Shown one piece after another: positions 11,096 through 22,793 of a DNA stretch of 64,000 bases. The number at the start of each line of letters is the position of its first letter. Position 1 is the first letter of the stretch. The stretch is from Asterias rubens (lineage: Eukaryota > Echinodermata > Asteroidea > Forcipulatida > Asteriidae). The stretch spans positions 15,585,195 to 15,649,194 of the forward strand of contig NC_047068.1 of assembly GCF_902459465.1 (NCBI RefSeq), in the 5' to 3' direction. The notes under the pieces are model-generated. The model did not search any database, was not told the DNA's origin, and saw nothing but the letters and a program-made list of their open reading frames with translations. The position numbers and the translations under genes are program-made.

Positions 11096-11394
11096 GTTCC
11101 AAGTTGAAACGTACAAGGCTTAGCTTATGTAGTAATGTTTTTTGTCACTATTCTAGCTCATTCATTTAGGCTATACAACTTAGATGTGCTGATGTATGGA
11201 GTTGACAAACTTGGTTGCCATATAGTGGAGCCGGATGGGACTTTTTTCCCCAGAGGGTATTAGGTAGGTGGGGTTTTCGCCCATCTCATATATCAGCAGT
11301 TAGCAGCCATGCAACTTTTCAGCCGATCAGCTGACTTTTGGGGTTTTGGTTTGCTCAGCCATTGATAATTAAAAAAACACAGTACAAAAACTTG

Positions 11395-11610
11395 CTGTGC
11401 CTGTTTCTGGAAATACAAATTTTGTTGTCAAAATACAGAGTTGCATGTCTGAAGTAGGTGACACTTTTGTGTCTAAACAGTTTCATTTGGTGTCAAAGAA
11501 AAAAACACAGTACAAAATCTTGCTGTGCCTGTTCCAGGGAATACTTTGGGAGTCCATGTCTGAAATAGGTGACACTTTAGTGTCTAAATAGGTTCGCTAG
11601 GTGTCAAAGA
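11395..11610. repeat. Short direct duplication
   Basis: Two copies, about 120 bp apart, of a segment including 'cttgctgtgcctgtt', 'atgtctgaa(g/a)taggtgac' and 'acacttt(t/a)gtgtctaaa'. Non-coding. Confidence 0.6.
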
Positions 11611-11699
11611 AAATTTGACATTTCATCTAGTGTGTATTTAGTTTTAAAATGTTGTTGATAAATCATTTTAGGCATATTCCAATAATCTGTTGATTCACA

Positions 11700-12480
11700 A
11701 TACTAGATGATGAATTACCAATGCTTCCCCTTTTTGTGCGAAGTGATCAACACTTTCACAAATTATCAATGCTTCCCTTTAATGATGAGTTATCAACACT
11801 TTCACTTGTGTGATAAATTATCAATGCTTTCCTTTTATGATGAGTTATCAACACTTTCACATGTGTGATAAATTATCATTGCTTCCCTTTAATGATGAGT
11901 TATCATCACTTTCACATGTGTGATAAATTATCAATGCTTCCCTTTAATGATGAGTTATCAACACTTTCACTTGTGTGATAAATTATCAATGCTTTCCTTT
12001 TATGATGAGTTATCAACACTTTCATTGGTGTGATAAATTATCAATGCTTTCCTTTCATAAATTATCAATGCTTGCCTTTTATGATGAGTTATCAACACTT
12101 TCACTTGCGTGATAAATTATCAATGCTTTCCTTCTACGATGAGTTATCAACCCTTTCACATGTGTGATAAATTATCAATGCTTCACTTTTAGGATGAGTT
12201 ATCAACACTTTCACATGTGTGATGAATTATCAATGCTTCACTTTTATGATGAGTTATCAACACTTTCACATGTGTGACAAATTATCAATGCTTCACTTTT
12301 ATTGATGAGTTATCAACACTTTCACTTGTGTGATGAATTATCGACGCTTTCCTTTTATGATGAGTTATCAACACTTTTACATGTGTGATAAAGTATCAAA
12401 GCTTCCCTTCTATGGCAGGTTATCAGTACCGACACTGTGGTGAACTACCCATAATTCCCTCACAGTAAAGTCACCAACAC
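11700..12480. repeat. Minisatellite B, unit about 55 bp
   Basis: About thirteen units of 'acactttcacatgtgtgata' + 'aattatcaatgcttccc' + 'ttttatgatgagttatca', decaying at the right end into degenerate 'gtggtgaactaccc' copies. Each unit is itself two related halves. Confidence 0.9.
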
Positions 12481-12904
12481 TTCCACTTGTGTTGTATACT
12501 CTTGATACCCTTCTGAATGTAGTATCCTTGCACTACTGATAAAGTAACCCAATCTATAGACATGTGTTTCTCATCCACATTCCAATATCATGATCCAACT
12601 AATGAATAATGCATATAGAGACCACCACCCCATACAGTGATTGTACCCTTCAAGACATTACACTGCCCATATTTCCCTTGAGTATAATATAATGTTTACA
12701 CTCAAACTTCCCTTGAATCATCTAAACATTCCCTTGTGTAGCAAATCACTCAAACCTCCTTTGTGTGTTAATCGACGCATACATAAAATGCTTTGAAGTC
12801 TCCTCTTATTGTCAAAGTAGTCTGTGTCAATTTAAGTATAAAACTTAGGAGTCAAAGTAAAAATTAGTCTAGTTTAGCTATAGTAAATGTTTCAGGTTGT
12901 GCCA

Positions 12905-13125
12905 ATAATCTTGTGTGGTTAACTACTCACACTTTCCTTTGTGTGGTGATCAACCTATTCCTTACACTGTGGTAAATGACACTTCTCCTTGTGTTGGGAG
13001 TTACTCACATGTTATCTTTGTGGTGAACTATCCATACTACCCCTTGTATGGTGAAAGTAACCACTTTGACTTGTGTTTAGATTTCTCACACTTCTCCCTG
13101 TGTGGTGAATCACTAAAGTATTTCC
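12905..13125. repeat. Monomeric 26-29 bp array related to arrays A-C
   Basis: About eight consecutive single units, for example 'cacactttcctttgtgtggt' + 'gatcaac' and 'cacttctccttgtgttggga' + 'gttact', with no dimer pattern. The shared core is CACTT-(T/C)-C-CTTGTGTGGTGAA. The open frame across it is incidental. Confidence 0.7.
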
Positions 13126-13227
13126 CTTTTGTCCCAAGATCCATCCCTTATCCTCACAAAGGTGTATGATTCCAATAAAGGCATACATACAAAGTAAATA
13201 AAAATTCTTAGAATATCACAGAAAAAT

Positions 13228-13470
13228 GTTCCCTTGCAGATAATGGGGGCACTCTGATTGGGAAACAGTCAGAGAGCACTCTGATTGAATCTGTTCATAA
13301 GCATTTTGAAAAAAAGTTTGCAGAACTTTTGGATTAACATATAATTGTTACCTTTCCTTGAGGATAATCAGGGCACTCTGATTGTCTTCTTGGGAAACAG
13401 TTTTACCATTCAGAGAGCACTCTGATTAAAACTGTTCAGAGAAATTTCAAACAAATGTTTGCAGAAATTT
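13228..13470. repeat. Direct duplication of about 115 bp
   Basis: Two consecutive copies share 'gcactctgattg', 'gggaaacag', 'cagagagcactctgatt' and 'tttgcagaa(c/a)tttt'. Non-coding. Confidence 0.65.
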
Positions 13471-14044
13471 TAGACGCTAAGAATTGAAGAGAAAACCCTA
13501 ACAGCCTTTTCTGAATCATATGTCTTTGTGTTATTATTTAAGTGTATTAAGTTTTAATGTACGAGTTGCTCCTACCAAAGAATGAGACCATGGAAAAGAG
13601 TTGTTTTAATTTAAATAATGAATTTTCTCGCTATCAAAGTCATTGTTGCAGAAATTTTGCACACATAAAAACGAAATTATTGAAATCTCAGGATCTTGTG
13701 CAGAGATAATTATACACTTTTCCATCCAAAAAAGGACTGATAAAACTTTTTTTTTTTTGGGGGGGGGTTAAATTTCAGTGTTTTTAAAAGGTGTTGATTA
13801 TATTTATTAGAAAAGTTGCCAACGTTTGTCAGAAATTGAGCAAAATTATGGAAACTTTAATATCTTACATAGATATGGAAATTTCTATCAATCACAATGA
13901 TAAAATTCCCTTACTTATTGTACTTTTTTCATTACGTTTTTACCTCTGAAAGATATTGAGAATATTTTTCAGAGTTCAAGGTAAAACCACAGAAAAACCT
14001 TTTGGACTCATTGTGTAGGAGCAGCTCATTCTGATTAGTTTAAC

Positions 14045-14620
14045 ATGTATGTTAGGGCCTCATCCAAACCCTCTGAAAAACTCGCAGAGTTGTGCAAACA
14101 CCTGTGCCTGTTGGTGGACCCCCTCGGCTGCCTGGAACAAGTGTTGGTCCTGCTGGTCTGGGTGCAATGGAAGGTATGTTCTCTGTTCACTGAAGTTCAA
14201 TTAGATGAACCACTAGTGTTTTGTTCCACTGGTGTAATGCCTTACAAATTTGATGAGCTAGAGCTAAGCAATTTTTGGATGCATACATACTAGCGCATTC
14301 CGAGCTGGAAAGTAGTGGTTGGTCCCTAAAACGTTTGGTTCGGCAAGATCTCTCAAGACGTCGGGATGAGGGCCCCTTATTATTTAGCCTTTTGTTGGTC
14401 ACGTCACTCTTTTGTTCTCTAGTAAACAGGTTTGAACTGGGGATCTTTCAAGATCATCAAAGGTGCCTTGAGATGTCTTTGCTTGAGCCAATGGAATCTG
14501 GACTTGGTGGATGATGAGGACTTCTATTCAGTTGATGATATGATGGCTGGAGAAACAGGTTCTGCTTGGTCATGCCACTTTACATCAAAAATATATAGTA
14601 AGAACAACCATTTTATTGCC
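14045..14620 (+). other. Left arm of long inverted duplication around minisatellite C, with exon-like frames
   Basis: The sequence is repeated in inverse at 18930-19395. Two segments keep the same protein frame in both arms. One encodes CKHLCLLVDPLG at about 14093-14128, in a frame that runs to a donor (GGAAG|GTATGT at 14174). The other, at about 14490-14595, encodes QW...DDEDFYSVDDMMAGET. Conservation in the protein frame suggests that a coding exon pair was duplicated, but I do not recognise the family and no full gene is visible. Confidence 0.5.
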
Positions 14621-14699
14621 TTTTGATACCAAAGATGACATTGGATTTGTATCATTCGAATTGATTGTTTTTTAAAAGAGGTCAACGGTTGCATATTCT

Positions 14700-17600
14700 C
14701 TACTCTTTCATTGTGTTTTGAATACCCCATACTTCCCCTGGTGTTGCGTATTCTCTACACTTTCACCTGTGTTTTGAATTACCCATACTTCCCCTGGTGT
14801 TGCGTATTCTCTACACTTTCATTGTGTTTTGAATTACCCATACTCCCCTTGGTGTTACTTATTCTCTACAATTTCATTGTGTTTTGAAGTACCCATTACT
14901 TCCCCAGGTGTTGCGTATTCTCTACACTTTCACCTGTATTTTTAATTACCTATACTTCCCCCGGTGTTGCGTATTCTCTCTACTTTCATTGTTTTGAATA
15001 ACCCATACTTCCCCTGGTGTTGAGTATTCTCTACACTTTTATTGTGTTTTGAATTACCTATACTTCCCCTGGTGTTGCGTATTCTCTACACTTTTATTGT
15101 GTTTTGAATTACCCATAATTCCCCTGGTGTTGTGTATTCTCTACACTTTCACCTGTGTTTTGAATAACCCATACTTCCCCTGGTGTTGCGTATTCTCTAC
15201 ACTTTTATTGTGTTTTGAATTACCCATAATTCCCCTGGTGTTGTGTATTCTCTACACTTTCACCTGTGTTTTGAATTACCCATAATTCCCCTGGTGCTGC
15301 GTATTCTCTACACTTTCATTGTGTTTTTAATTACCCATAATTCTCCTGGTATTGTGTATTCTCTACACTTTCACCTGTGTTTTGAATTACCCATAATTCC
15401 CCTGGTATTGCGTATTCTCTTCATTATCACCTGTGTTTTGAATTACCCATAATTCCCCTGGCATACGTCTTCTCTACACTTTCACCTGTGTTTTGAATTA
15501 CCCATACTTCCCCTGGTGTTGCGTATTCTCTACACTTTTATTGTGTTTTGAATTACCCATAATTCCCCTGGTGTTGTGTATTCTCTACACTTTCACCTGT
15601 GTTTTGAATTACCCATAATTCCCCTGGTGTTGCGTATTCTCTACACTTTCATTGTGTTTTTAATTACCCATAATTCTCCTGGTATTGTGTATTCTCTACA
15701 CTTTCACCTGTGTTTTGAATTACCCATAATTCCCCTGGTATTGCGTATTCTCTTCACTATCACCTGTGTTTTGAATTACCCATAATTCCCCTGGCATACG
15801 TCTTCTCTACACTTCCACCTGTGTTTTGAATTACCCATAATTCCCCTGGTGTTGCCTATTCTCTTCACTTTCACTTGTGTTTGAATTACCCATAATTCCC
15901 TGGTATTGCGTATTCTCTACACTTTCACCTGTGTTTTGAATTACCCATATTCCCCTGGCATTGCGTATTCTCTACACTTTCACCTGTGTTTTGAATTGCC
16001 CATAATTCCCCTGGTATTGCGTATTCTCTACACTTTCACCTGTGTTTTGAATTACCCATACTTCCCCTGGTCTTAATTGTGTATTCTCCACACTTTCACC
16101 TGTGTTTTGAATTGCCCATATTCCCCTGGCATTGCGTATTCTTTACACTTTCACCTGTGTTTTTAATTACCCATAATTCCCCTGGTTTTGCGTATTCTCT
16201 ACACTTTCACCTGTGGTTTGAATTACCTATACTTCCCCTGGTCTTTATTGCGTATTCTCCACACTTTCACCTGTGTTTTGAATTGCCCATATTCCCCTGG
16301 CATTGCATATTTTTTACACTTTCACCTGTGTTTTGAATTACCCATACTTCCCCTGGTTTTGCGTATTCTCTACACTTTCACCTGTGTTTTGAATTACCCA
16401 TAATTCCCCTGGTTTTGCGTATTCTCTTCACTTTCACCTGTGTTTTGAATTACCCATAATTCCCCTGGTTTTGCGTATTCTCTACACTTTCACCTGTGTT
16501 TTGAGTTACCCATACTTCCCCTGGTCTTTATTGCGTATTCTCCACACTTTCACCTGTGTTTTGAATTGCCCATATTCCCCTGGCATTGCATATTCTCTAC
16601 ACTTTCACCTGTGTTTTGAATTACCCATAATTCCCCTGGTTTTGCGTATTCTCTACACTTTCACCTGTGGTTTGAATTACCCATACTTCCCCTGGTCTTT
16701 ATTGCGTATTCTCCACACTTTCACCTGTGTTTTGAATTGCCCATATTCCCCTGGCATTGCATATTTTCTACACTTTCACCTGTGTTTTGAATTACCCATA
16801 ATTCCCCTGGTTTTGCGTATTCTCTACACTTTCACCTGTGGTTTGAATTACCCATACTTCCCCTGGTCTTTATTGCGTATTCTCCACACTTTCACCTGTG
16901 TTTTGAATTGCCTATATTCCCCTGGCATTGCGTAGTCTCAACACTTTCACCTGTGTTTTGAATTACCCGTAATTCCCCTGGTGTTGCCTATTCTCTACAC
17001 TTTCACCTGTGTTTGAATTGCCCATAATTCCCCTGGCATTGCGTATTCTCTACACTTTCACCTGTGTTTTGAATTATCCATACTTCCCCTTGTGTTGCGT
17101 ATTCTCCACACTTTCACCTGTGTTTGGAATTACCCGTAATTCCCCTGGTGTTGCCTATTCTCTACACTTTCACCTGTGTTTGAATTGCCCATAATTCCCC
17201 TGGTATTGCGTATTCTCTACACTTTCACTTGTGTTTTGAATTACCCATAATTCCCCTGGTTTTGCGTATTCTCTTCACTTTCACCTGTGTTTTGAATTAC
17301 CCATAATTCCCCTGGTTTTGCGTATTCTCTACACTTTCACCTGTGTTTTGAGTTACCCATACTTCCCCTGGTCTTTATTGCGTATTCTCCACACGTTCAC
17401 CTGTGTTTTGAATTGCCCATATTCCCCTGGCATTGCATATTCTCTACACTTTCACCTGTGTTTTGAATTACCCATAATTCCCCTGGTTTTGCGTATTCTC
17501 TACACTTTCACCTGTGGTTTGAATTACCCATACTTCCCCTGGTCTTTATTGCGTATTCTCCACACTTTCACCTGTGTTTTGAATTGCCTATATTCCCCTG

Positions 17601-18700
17601 GCATTGCGTAGTCTCAACACTTTCACCTGTGTTTTGAATTACCCGTAATTCCCCTGGTGTTGCCTATTCTCTACACTTTCACCTGTGTTTGAATTGCCCA
17701 TAATTCCCCTGGCATTGCGTATTCTCTACACTTTCACCTGTGTTTTGAATTATCCATACTTCCCCTTGTGTTGCGTATTCTCCACACTTTCACCTGTGTT
17801 TGGAATTACCCGTAATTCCCCTGGTGTTGCCTATTCTCTACACTTTCACCTGTGTTTGAATTGCCCATAATTCCCCTGGTATTGCGTATTCTCTACACTT
17901 TCACTTGTGTTTTGAATTACCCATAATACCCCTGGTGTTGCCTTTTCTCTTCACTTTCACCTGTGTTTTGAATTACCCATAATTCCCCTGGTATTGCGTA
18001 TTCTCTACACTTTCACCTGTAGTTTGAATTACCCATACTTCCCCTGGTCTTCATTGCGTATTCTCCACACTTTCACCTGTGTTTTGAATTGCCCATATTC
18101 CCCTGGCATTGCATATTCTCTACACTTTCACCTGTGTTTTGAATTACCCATAATTCCCCCCTGGTGTTGCGTATTCTCTTCACTTTCACCTGTGTTTTGA
18201 ATTAACCATAATTCCCCTGGTATTGCGTATTCTCTACACTTTCACCTGTGGTTTGAATTACCCATACTTCCCCTGGTCTTAATTGCGTATTCTCCACACT
18301 TTCACCTGTGTTTTGAGTTGCCCATATTCCCCTGGCATTGCGTATTCTCTACACTTTCACCTGTGTTTTGAATTACCCATAATACCCCTGGTGTTGCCTT
18401 TTCTCTTCACTTTCACCTGTGTTTTGAATTACCCATAATTCCCCTGGTATTGTGTATTCTCTACACTTTCACCTGTGGTTTGAATTACCCATACTTCCCC
18501 TGGTCTTAATTGCGTATTCTCCACACTTTCACCTGTGTTTTGAATTGCCCATAATACCCCTGGTGTTGCGTATTCTCTACACTTTCACCTGTGTTTTGAA
18601 GTATCCATACTTCCCCTTGTGTTGCGTATTCTCCACACTTTCCACCTGTGTTTTGAATTACCCATACTTCCACTGCTGTTGCGTATCGTCTACAAAAAGA
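14700..18700. repeat. Minisatellite C, unit 56 bp, about 70 units, with higher-order repeats
   Basis: The consensus unit is 'acactttcacctgtgttttg' + 'aattacccataattcccctg' + 'gtgttgcgtattctct'. Variants carry 'tcttta' insertions or 'ggcattgc'. Longer blocks recur: the 15243-15452 block returns at 15576-15785 (offset 333 bp), and 17009-17194 returns without coding change at 17685-17870 (offset 676 bp). Open frames of up to 154 codons are by-products of the repeat. Confidence 0.95.
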
Positions 18701-18929
18701 CATGTTTGGTGACGACCCATACTGTCTTTGAGTGGTGAATTTATCACAATTAATCTTAACCCCGTTGAAATATTTGGTCAAGGTCATTTTGTTTAGGGAT
18801 GGTAGACATAATATTGATCCAATGTCATCTCCAGTATCATTTATTGGCAAACATGCAGTGAGAAAAAAATCACTACTAATGCTCAAACTGCTGAACAAAT
18901 TTTTGACGTTTGAAGAATTCGGCAACTTG

Positions 18930-19395
18930 CTTTACACACAATTGGTTACTAAATTACTGGCCATTACAGAACTTGTTTCTCCGACCAGCACATCATCATC
19001 TGGATAGAAGTTGTCATCATCCGTCGAGTTAGGATCCCATTGGAACAAGTGTCGACACCTCTTAGCACCACCAGTGCAGCTTGGTTGCGAAACCACAATC
19101 GGTGAAATCCTAAGCACTCTTGAGGGCACCATTTCATTTAAGCAAGCAACAACTACCTTCTGCTCAACACTTCTGCGTCTAAAACAAACCGCTAAATTGC
19201 GTCTAGCTCGTTAGATTTGTAAGACAGTACATCGTTGTTACAAACCACTAGTAGCGCATCTAATTGAACTTCACTGAACAGAGAACATATCAACCATTGC
19301 ACTTGGACCTTTAGACCATCACAAGTTCCAGGTGGCCGAGGGGGTCCACCAACAGGCACAGGTGTTTGCACGACTCAGCTTTTTTTTTGGCCAAA
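18930..19395 (-). other. Right arm of the long inverted duplication (matches 14045-14620)
   Basis: Read on the minus strand it carries the same order of segments as the left arm: CKHLCLLVDPLG near 19350-19385, the stretch 'gttcaattagatg' near 19260, and QWDPNSTDDDNFYPDDDVL near 18975-19040. Several stops and indels separate the blocks, so it is decayed or intron-containing. Confidence 0.5.
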
Positions 19396-19454
19396 ATTTG
19401 CAATAAAAAATTGAACAGAACTCTCCTTGTAACTTGTGTTTTATTTGCATCAAC

Positions 19455-19597
19455 ACCCACTCCCCCCCCCCCCCCCCAATTCAAATATGGAAGGCCCATC
19501 TTATCTCGATGGAACCCACCTCCACACTATAAGGACCAATGTTAGCCCCCCCCCCCCCTACAGTGTGGGGGTGGGTTCCATCGAGTTAAGATGGACC
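19455..19597. repeat. Hairpin with C-runs
   Basis: The left arm at 19494-19528 ('catcttatctcgatggaacc' onward) is inverted at 19562-19594. Runs of 16 and about 13 C flank or fill the loop. Likely a small foldback element; C-run lengths may be unreliable. Confidence 0.6.
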
Positions 19598-19869
19598 CTC
19601 AGGCCACCATGTTTAACTACAATGCAATTGGGTGTGTATAAAGTCGCTTTTAGCCAAGTAATTTTGCGCATATGAAATTAGGTGTAAAAATAATACACAC
19701 CCATTGCTGCACTGTGCTCAAATATGGCAGCCAACTAGACGACTCAAGTAATAATGAGATATTAGTCTTTCACTTCGGGGCAACCAAAGCATAAATTGAT
19801 TCGCCCCTAAAGAGTAGCCTTTATTTTCGTACACACAAAACCAAACTATTTAAATAGCCTTATATACAT

Positions 19870-21815
19870 GTATAAACCTTGCACACATTTTCAGACAAAA
19901 TTTGATAAAACCATAGTTTCAGCCAAAATTTGATAAAAACCATAAACCATGCACACATTTTCATGGAAAATTTGATAAAGCCACATTTTCAGGCAAAATT
20001 TGATAAAAACCATAAGGCTATAGCCTTGCACACATTTTCATGGAAAATTTGATAAAGCCACATTTTCAGGCAAAATTTGATAAAAACCATAAGGCTATAG
20101 CCTTGCACACATTTTCATGGAAAATTTGATAAAGCCACATTTTCAGCCAAAATTTGATAAAAACCATAAGGCACTTGCACACATTTTCATGGAAAATTTG
20201 ATAAAGCCACATTTTCAGGCAAAATTTGATAAAAACCATAAGGCTATAGCCTTGCACACATTTTCATGGAAAATTTGATAAAGCCACATTTTCAGGCAAA
20301 ATTTGATAAAAACCATAAGGCTATAGCCTTGCACACATTTTCATGGAAAATTTGATAAAGCCACATTTTCAGGCAAAATTTGATAAAAACCATAAGGCTT
20401 ATAGCCTTGCACACATTTTCATGGAAAATTTGATAAAGCCACATTTTCAGGCAAAATTTGATAAAAACCATAAGGCTATAGCCTTGCACACATTTTCATG
20501 GAAAATTTGATAAAGCCACATTTTCAGCCAAAATTTGATAAAACCATAAGGCTATAGCCTTGCACACATTTTCATGGAAAATTTGATAAAGCCACATTTT
20601 CAGGCAAAATTTGATAAAAACCATAAGGCTATAGCCTTGCACACATTTTCATGGAAAATTTGATAAAGCCACATTTTCAGCCAAAATTTGATAAAAACCA
20701 TAAGGCACTTGCACACATTTTCATGGAAAATTTGATAAAGCCACATTTTCAGGCAAAATTTGATAAAAACCATAAGGCTATAGCCTTGCACACATTTTCA
20801 TGGAAAATTTGATAAAGCCACATTTTCAGGCAAAATTTGATAAAAACCATAAGGCTATAGCCTTGCACACATTTTCATGGAAAATTTGATAAAGCCACAT
20901 TTTCAGGCAAAATTTGATAAAAACCATAAGGCTATAGCCTTGCACACATTTTCATGGAAAATTTGATAAAGCCACATTTTCAGCCAAAATTTGATAAAAC
21001 CATAAGGCTATAGCCTTGCACACATTTTCATGGAAAATTTGATAAAGCCACATTTTCAGGCAAAATTTGATAAAAACCATAAGGCTATAGCCTTGCACAC
21101 ATTTTCATGGAAAATTTGATAAAGCCACATTTTCAGGCAAAATTTGATAAAAACCATAAGGCTATAGCCTTGCACACATTTTCATGGAAAATTTGATAAA
21201 ACCACAGTTTCAGCCAAAATTTGATAAAAACCATAAACCATGCACACATTTTCATGGAAAATTTGATAAAGCCACATTTTCAGGCAAAATTTGATAAAAA
21301 CCATGTAAGCCTTGCACACATTTTCATAGAATATTTGATAAAGCCACATTTTCAGCCAAAATTTGATAAAAACCATAAGCCTTGCACACATTTTCATGGA
21401 AAATTTGAGTAAGCCACATTTTCTGGCAAAATTTGATAAAAACCATAAGGCTATAGCCTTGCACACATTTTAAGGCAAAATTTCATAAAGCCACATTTTC
21501 AGGCAAAATTTGATAAAACCATAAGGCCTTGCACACATTTTCAGGCAAGATTTGATAAAGCCACAATTTTAGGCAAAATTTAATAAAATCATAAGACTAT
21601 AATAGCTTGCACACATTTTAAGGCAAAATTTCGTAAAGCCACATTTTCAGGCAAAATTTGATAAAACCATAAGGCCTTGCACACATTTTCAGGCAAGATT
21701 TGATAAAGCCACAATTTTAGGCAAAATTTGATAAAATCACAAGACTATAATAGCTTGCACACATTTTAAGGCAAGATTTGATAAAGCAACATTTTCAGGC
21801 AGAATTTGATAAAGG
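19870..21815. repeat. Satellite D, 77 bp unit, about 25 units
   Basis: The unit is 'ttgcacacattttcatggaa' + 'aatttgataaagccacattt' + 'tcaggcaaaatttgataaaa' + 'accataaggctatagcc'. It contains two related halves of about 28 bp starting CACATTTTCA, plus a perfect palindrome AAGGCTATAGCCTT at the unit junction. A shorter variant with 'aaggcacttgc' occurs at about 20168 and again at about 20702, indicating a 534 bp higher-order period of seven units. Reverse-strand frames with repeated peptides are not genes. Confidence 0.95.
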
Positions 21816-22105
21816 CATTGGCCTGTGGAAATTTGAGCTCAATCGGTCTTCGGAGTTGCGAGATAACTATGAAAGAAAAAAACACCCTTGTCACACGAAG
21901 TTGTGTGCGCTTTATGGTTGATTTTGAGACTTCAAGTTGAGGTCTCGAAATCAAATTCGTGGAAAATTACTCCTTTCTCCAAAACCAGGTCACTTCAGAG
22001 GGAGCTGTTTTTCACAATGTTTTATACCATCAACCTCTCCCCATTACGCGTTACAAAGTACCGTTTTATGCCAATAATTATTTTGAGTAATTACCAATAG
22101 TGTCC
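21815..22105. mobile_element. Truncated TTAA MITE inside satellite D
   Basis: It starts within 'ggaaatttgagctcaatcgg' (the 5' third is missing) and ends 'accaatagtgtccactgcct' followed by TTAA. Degraded satellite resumes at 22108 ('ggctatgccttgtacacatt'). This dates the insertion as later than the array. Confidence 0.65.
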
Positions 22106-22228
22106 ACTGCCTTTAAGGCTATGCCTTGTACACATTTTCAAGATAAAACCACAAGGCTTGAGGTTACTGTATATACAACTGATAAAGTAAAACATAACAG
22201 TTATGTAAAACATATATTTGTTTTTTTA

Positions 22229-22793
22229 ATCTGAGGTGATTCATTAATAGTAATATCTTAACCGACCCATAATCTTGTAATTAAGTACACCATTGCAAGC
22301 AACAAATTTTAGTTTCAAATTTGGTCTAGTCATCCTGGTAAGGTTTGTTCAATTAGCAGGGCTACCAATCGTGCAGGTCCCAGGATACCGGCCCCACGCG
22401 CTTTTCCAGATCATCGGGGCCTTTGCACCGCCCTCCCGAGCGGGTCAGGTCCGCCGCCCCAGGGTTACCCAGGGCAGTCCCCTACTTTACTAAGGCGGTC
22501 CGCTAGCCGAAAAGACTAGGGACTACTTCCGTTGGTCAACCATTTGTGATAACACTGGCCCTCCTAAGGAAAGGAGCCCGAATGCACCTTTAAGATCAAC
22601 CACCCAGTGGCCCGAGCCGGAAGTAGGACCCCACCTGCCACGTGCAAGTGTCCAGGTCCCTTTAATTTTTGAAGTTGTCGCACTACCAAGTTAGCGCAAA
22701 CAAACGCGTATGTGCTTGTTATTTGCAATGGTGCTCGTAGTTACAAGATTATGGGTCTATTTAGTTATTACTATTGATGAATCACCTCAGATT
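22229..22793. mobile_element. 565 bp element with about 80 bp terminal inverted repeats and GC-rich core
   Basis: The left repeat 22229-22308 and right repeat 22715-22793 are imperfect inverted copies beginning AATCTGAGGTGATTCAT. Between them, about 22350-22670 is far richer in G+C than the surroundings and contains internal inverted segments (for example 'agtcccctac' near 22476 and 'ctagggactac' near 22525). The core could be a captured structured RNA or host fragment; I do not recognise it. Confidence 0.65.

Noticed and set aside
10532-11169. Long open frames on both strands with repeating peptides (SYFPCVVIYLYLP type)
   Set aside because: They follow directly from a tandem unit whose length is a multiple of 3; no start context, splice sites or homology.
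16471-16935. 154-codon frame with repeated LRILHTFTCVLNCPYSPGIA-type peptide
   Set aside because: Product of the 56 bp minisatellite; frames open and close with unit-length changes.
20066-20791. Repeated minus-strand frames (FIKFCLKMWLYQIFHENVCK)
   Set aside because: Satellite D translation; identical copies reflect the 534 bp period.
10532-21815. CRISPR-like regular repeats
   Set aside because: Units are contiguous with no unique spacers and the DNA is animal.
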